From positions 1 through 9,083 of the forward strand of contig JAQTMD010000054.1 of NCBI GenBank assembly GCA_028714595.1: a DNA stretch of 9,083 nt, written 5' to 3'. Within the stretch, counting starts at the first letter, position 1. Every line of letters starts with the position of its first letter. Made by a program: the position numbers and the translations under genes. The notes under the pieces were generated by a model. It made no database searches. It saw only the letters and a list, made by a program, of their open reading frames with translations, and had not been told where the DNA came from. Shown here one piece after another: positions 6,112 through 9,083 of the stretch. Origin of the DNA: Candidatus Omnitrophota bacterium. GTDB lineage: Bacteria > Omnitrophota > Gorgyraeia > Gygaellales > Profunditerraquicolaceae.

Positions 6112-7825
6112 CGTACGCATCCTGCCTCCTGAAATCGTCGCCAAGATCGCCGCCGGCGAGGTCATCGAACGGCCCGCGTCGGTGGTCAAAGAGCTGCTCG
6201 AGAATTCGCTTGACGCCCGGGCGAGCTCGCTTGAGATATCCCTCAAGAACGCCGGCAAGACGCTCGTCCGCGTCAAAGACAACGGTTCGGGCATAGCCAG
6301 GCCGGATATGGAAAAGACCTTCAGCCGCCACGCCACCAGCAAGATCCAGAAGCTCGACGACCTCTATTGCATTAACTCCCTCGGGTTCAGAGGAGAGGCG
6401 CTCTACAGCATTGCCGCGGTCTCCGACGTCCTGTTGCGCTCAAAGACCGGCAAGCAGCAGGAAGGGTGGGAACTCCATGTGCGCGGGGAGAAAAAACTCG
6501 GGATTACGCCGGTCTCCATGCCCGACGGCACTGACATCACGGTCCAGGAACTCTTCTTTAATACCCCCGCCCGGAAAAAATTCCTCAAATCCAATACCCC
6601 GGAGCTTAAAGCTATCCTGGATACGGTCATCCCCTACTGCATCCTGTACCCGGAAGCCGGATTCCTGCTGCAGCATGAAGATAAAAGACTGCTCGAGCTC
6701 GCGCCCGCGCAGGACCTGCTGGAACGGGTAAGCCGGTGCTTGCACCTTGATAAGAAACATCTCATCGAAGAAAAGCGCGCCTTCCCCCGGGACGATGTCA
6801 CGATCACGCTCGTGCTCGGCGACATCAACATCCAGCGGACGCGAAAAGACATGCAGTTCGTTTTCATAAACAACCGGCCAGTCGAAGAGAAAAAGATCGG
6901 CTTCCATATAAACGAGGTCTACCGTCTGCTCCTGGCGCCGGGCGTCTACCCGTGTTTTGCCTGTTTTATCACCATGCCGGCGGCAGAGATCGACGTCAAC
7001 GTGCATCCCACCAAGCGCCAGGTAAAACTGCGGGACGAACAGAGACTGATTCAATTGCTGCGGCCGTTCTGCGAATCGCTTTTGATGACCAGGAGCAAGG
7101 CCCGCCAGGCGCCGGTCTTTCCCGCACCCGGGCGCATCGAACAAAGCCGCGAAGGATTCAGCGTTCCGGTTTCCGCCCCCGGCGCAGGAGAATACCAGTT
7201 TGCCCTGGAACAGAGTATCGCGCTGTACAAAACGGATATTGCCGAAGGCAAGATTTCCGGCCTGAAAGAAAAACTGCGGCAGGCGCGCTACCTGGGGAAT
7301 CTGCTGCGTACATACCTTCTATTCGAGACCGATGACTCGCTGCTGGTCGTGGACCAGCATGCAGCCCAGGAACGCATCGCGTTCGAGCGGTTGAAGCTTC
7401 AGTTGGAGAAAGGCACGGTCGAGATCCAGGAACTGCTGACGCCGCTTACCATGAAGCTCACGCGGCAGGAACTGTTGTTGTGGGAAGAATCAAAGGACAA
7501 TCTGGAAGCTGCGGGTTTTAGAAGCAGTTTATTCGATAAGGAAACGCTTGCCGTGCATTCGCACCCGCAGCTGGTCAGCCGGCCCGAAGCCGCGGTGCGT
7601 AACCTGTTATCCGGAGGATCGATCGCAAAGTGCGATATTGAGACGCTTGCCAGGCGGGCCTGCCGTTCGTCGGTGATGGCGGGATTTGCCATGAACAAGG
7701 AACAGGCTGAATTCCAGCGTCAGGCGCTGCTTGGGTGCGCCGACCCTTTTACCTGCCCCCACAGCCGGCCGACGGTCGTCGAGATCCCTGAAACCACCCT
7801 CGCCAAATACTTCCTTCGTACGTAG
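6104..7825 (+). CDS. mutL: DNA mismatch repair protein MutL with endonuclease motifs
   Basis: MutL couples mismatch recognition by MutS to strand incision. This 573-residue protein has the N-terminal GHKL ATPase: VVKELLENSLDA with Glu30 and Asn34, DNGSGI with Asp59, RHATSKI, and GFRGEALYSIAAVS (94-107). After a linker of roughly 80 residues, the C-terminal domain carries the full set of nicking motifs: DQHAAQERIAFE (417-428, the DQHAx2Ex4E metal site), ACR (519-521), CPHSRP (551-556) and a terminal FLR (570-572). QELLTP (442-447) fits the Qxx(L/I)xP sliding-clamp binding motif. It should therefore nick DNA itself in a clamp-directed way and not depend on MutH, as known for MutL of Bacillus and Thermus. 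The ATG lies inside the end of mutS without a strong ribosome-binding site, so translation is probably coupled. The final two bases of the TAG stop belong to palindrome copy 2. Confidence 0.98.
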   Translation: MNSVRILPPEIVAKIAAGEVIERPASVVKELLENSLDARASSLEISLKNAGKTLVRVKDNGSGIARPDMEKTFSRHATSKIQKLDDLYCINSLGFRGEALYSIAAVSDVLLRSKTGKQQEGWELHVRGEKKLGITPVSMPDGTDITVQELFFNTPARKKFLKSNTPELKAILDTVIPYCILYPEAGFLLQHEDKRLLELAPAQDLLERVSRCLHLDKKHLIEEKRAFPRDDVTITLVLGDINIQRTRKDMQFVFINNRPVEEKKIGFHINEVYRLLLAPGVYPCFACFITMPAAEIDVNVHPTKRQVKLRDEQRLIQLLRPFCESLLMTRSKARQAPVFPAPGRIEQSREGFSVPVSAPGAGEYQFALEQSIALYKTDIAEGKISGLKEKLRQARYLGNLLRTYLLFETDDSLLVVDQHAAQERIAFERLKLQLEKGTVEIQELLTPLTMKLTRQELLLWEESKDNLEAAGFRSSLFDKETLAVHSHPQLVSRPEAAVRNLLSGGSIAKCDIETLARRACRSSVMAGFAMNKEQAEFQRQALLGCADPFTCPHSRPTVVEIPETTLAKYFLRT

Positions 7826-7904
7826 GGACGGTTCTGAGGCACGGTTAGAAGTGTCCCCCTCCTGACTAAGGGGACAGGTTTAACCGTGGTCGAGAACCGT
7901 CCCT
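7824..7904. repeat. Palindromic repeat element, copy 2 (81 bp, at the mutL 3' end)
   Basis: This copy has the same outline and orientation as the one at 3425-3507: AGGGACGGTTCT on the left, AGAACCGTCCCT on the right, with inner arms CGGTTA/TAACCG and TGTCCCC/GGGGACA. Its central 13 bases differ completely from copy 1, while the flanking arms are nearly identical. It fills nearly the whole gap between mutL and the convergent barrel gene (9 bases from the end of each feature or less). No run of T follows on either strand, so it is not a typical intrinsic terminator, though the strong stem could still block RNA decay or slow polymerase. Confidence 0.85.
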
Positions 7905-7912
7905 AAACTAAA

Positions 7913-8552
7913 CTAAAAACTCAACGCGAAGCGGGCGCCGATCTCCGTGGTGCGGTTGTCCGGCTCATAACCGTAACCCCAGACACTGCCGCCGTAATAA
8001 ATGTTCTGGCTCTTTGAACACTGGATGTCCCAGTAGCGTACAAAAGGTTCAAAGCACACATCCCGGCGCGGGACTGTAGAAATAATTGGACTCCCTGCGG
8101 TAACCATAGTGGCCGGTAGTGGAGGCCCTGCCTCCGGAATCATCCTCCAGATACCGGTAACCGAGGCCGGTGTATGCGATACAGGAAGAGTCTTTTATCC
8201 CGGCACCGAATGCCCGGTCGATGATATCATACCCTGCCAGAGCGCGCAGCTCAAACGCATAGTCATCGATGCCGCTGATCGAGCCGGTGCCGATGCTTGT
8301 ATAATCGACCTCGCCCGAAGCTGCCCGCGCCTCGGCCCGCAGAAGGCAGTTCTCCCGGAAGAACGAATACGACCCGGTCAGGCCGACCATCGCCCCTGAC
8401 TCCTGCATGACTGAAGGCTCTTCGTACGTGAACCGGTAGACCTCGGTCCCGATGCTGAATCCCTGCTCCCGTGCCTCGTCAGGCACTCCCGCATACAGCG
8501 GGGCTGTCCCGGGCAGGCACGCAAACACCAGGCTCACCAGGATCCGTTCCAT
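7913..8552 (-). pseudogene. Frameshifted outer-membrane beta-barrel protein gene
   Basis: Two adjacent minus-strand reading frames together describe one exported protein of about 212 residues. The first part starts at the ATG at 8552 with a signal peptide (MERILVSLVFACLPGTAPLYA). It continues with barrel-like alternating strands (FSIGTEVYRFTYEE, GAMVGLTGSYSFF, DYAFELRALAGYD, AYTGLGYRYLED) up to ESNYFYSPA. The frame then breaks and reaches a stop at 8049-8051. The other frame carries on with CFEPFVRYWDIQ, EPDNRTTEIGARFALSF and ends in Phe, the usual last residue of outer-membrane barrels. Removing one base in the GC run at 8062-8072 restores a single frame of exact codon length. The function is unknown. 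The break could be a true mutation, an internal deletion, or a sequencing error. The start lacks a ribosome-binding site and sits 12 nt after a terminator. The gene converges on mutL with palindrome copy 2 between them. Confidence 0.7.
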
Positions 8553-8564
8553 GCGTACGCCGAC

Positions 8565-8592
8565 AAAAAAAGCAACCGTCCGACGGTTGCTT
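8565..8592 (-). terminator. Strong intrinsic terminator downstream of the GAF-ANTAR gene
   Basis: On the minus strand GCAACCGTCGGACGGTTGC (plus 8572-8590) folds as a perfect stem of at least 7 bp, with two further A-T pairs at the base. It is followed directly by seven T residues (plus-strand A, 8565-8571). It lies 24 nt after the stop codon of the GAF-ANTAR gene and 12 nt before the start of the barrel gene. Confidence 0.85.
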
Positions 8593-8616
8593 GGTACACA
8601 AGGATCCTGCTGTCCT

Positions 8617-9083
8617 CTATTTTTTCCCTTTGAGGTCATGCGCCAGGATAATGGCCTCGGCGATATCGCGCATGGACTTGCGGGAATCCATGCTCTGCTT
8701 CTGGATCAGGCGATACGCCTCAGACGGCAGGATATTCGCATCCTGCGAGAGTATCTCTTTTGCCCGCTCCACCAGCTTCCGCGTCATCAGCGCCTCTTCG
8801 GCGCTGCGGGCACGCAAAGCAAGTTCGGCATTCTCGATGGCCAGCGCAGCCTGGTTGGCGAGCGCGGTCAGAATGTCCAGCTCGGTCTTGGAAAATTCGT
8901 GTTTCTTTGAAGTATAACAGTTCAGGACCCCGATCACTCTTCCCTCGACCGCAAGCGGAACGCTTGCCAGCGATGCCAGGCCTTCTTTTTTGGCGATGTC
9001 CCGGTTGAGATAACGGCTGTCTTTTTGAATGTCGACCACCACGATCGGCTTATTGCCCTGAGCCACAAGCCCGGCGATCCCCA
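8617..9083 (-). CDS. GAF-ANTAR domain regulator (N-terminus outside the window)
   Basis: The C-terminal 155 codons of a signal-responsive RNA-binding regulator are visible; the reading frame is open to the right edge, so the start is outside. About 8830-9083 is the second half of a GAF sensor domain (KPIVVVDIQKDSRYL, then LASVPLAVEGRVIGVLNCYT and LDILTALANQAALAIENAEL). A short coiled-coil-like helix follows. About 8630-8793 encodes an ANTAR domain: RKLVERAKEILSQD, then SEAYRLIQKQSMDSRKSMRDIAEAII. ANTAR proteins such as NasR and EutV bind paired hairpins in nascent RNA and prevent transcription termination. The ligand of this GAF domain cannot be read from the sequence. The gene is followed by an intrinsic terminator and then by the barrel gene on the same strand, a possible target. 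A GTG at 9066 is not a likely start because the domain continues upstream of it. Confidence 0.9.
   Translation of the reverse strand, partial: GIAGLVAQGNKPIVVVDIQKDSRYLNRDIAKKEGLASLASVPLAVEGRVIGVLNCYTSKKHEFSKTELDILTALANQAALAIENAELALRARSAEEALMTRKLVERAKEILSQDANILPSEAYRLIQKQSMDSRKSMRDIAEAIILAHDLKGKK

Noticed and set aside
6440..7144. Minus-strand open frame of 234 codons inside mutL
   Set aside because: It is a shadow of the MutL coding frame; the protein has no family features.
7824..7904. Palindrome copy 2 as an ordinary intrinsic terminator for mutL or the barrel gene
   Set aside because: No T run follows the stem on either strand, and the sequence is a dispersed repeat also found upstream of mutS.
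3425..7904. The two repeats as remnants of a CRISPR array
   Set aside because: There are only two copies 4.3 kb apart, each a long palindrome, with genes and not spacers between them.
8553..8639. Upstream extension of the barrel gene start to 8639
   Set aside because: It would run through the intrinsic terminator and the end of the ANTAR gene, and would put non-signal residues before a clear signal peptide.
8452..8917. Plus-strand open frames of about 150 codons opposite the ANTAR and barrel genes
   Set aside because: They are antisense to the GAF-ANTAR domain and the terminator; no domain signature is visible.

Overview
The window looks like chromosomal DNA of a Gram-negative, GC-rich, probably uncultured bacterium. 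Evidence for an outer membrane comes from an OmpA/LysM lipoprotein, a second lipoprotein, and a barrel-type protein ending in Phe. The mismatch-repair genes are of the MutH-independent type, with an endonuclease-type MutL, which argues against an Enterobacteria-like host. The overall style recalls candidate phyla such as Omnitrophota or other PVC/deltaproteobacterial-like lineages, but this placement is an impression from gene style and is not proven.

Left part (1-3297, all minus strand, read right to left): a compact cluster starts at a near-consensus sigma70 promoter (3389-3416). It encodes an OmpA+LysM lipoprotein, a PTS EIIA (fructose/Ntr type) domain protein, a secreted thioredoxin domain fused to a CcdA/DsbD-like membrane electron carrier, and a DUF1573 lipoprotein. 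Gene junctions are 16 nt or less, or overlap, so this is almost certainly one operon concerned with the envelope and periplasmic thiol redox. After a possible weak terminator, the N-terminus of a membrane protein (perhaps an HtpX/M48-like protease) runs off the left edge.

Middle (3541-7825, plus strand): mutS and mutL overlap by 8 nt and form a mismatch-repair operon. MutS carries the mismatch-reading Phe-x-Glu, Walker A/B and a sliding-clamp motif. MutL carries the GHKL ATPase motifs and a complete set of endonuclease and clamp-binding motifs. The pair is bracketed by two same-orientation copies of an 81-83 bp imperfect palindrome (3425-3507 and 7824-7904). The second copy begins inside the mutL stop codon.

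Right part (7913-9083, minus strand): a GAF-ANTAR regulator enters from the right edge and ends at 8617. It is followed by a strong intrinsic terminator and then, only 12 nt later, by a small outer-membrane barrel-like gene that is broken by a frameshift near 8062-8072. The order ANTAR gene, terminator, gene raises the possibility of antitermination control.

No tRNA, rRNA, CRISPR array or transposase gene is visible. No gene-free stretch exceeds 300 bases; the largest (3298-3540) holds the divergent promoter region and palindrome copy 1.
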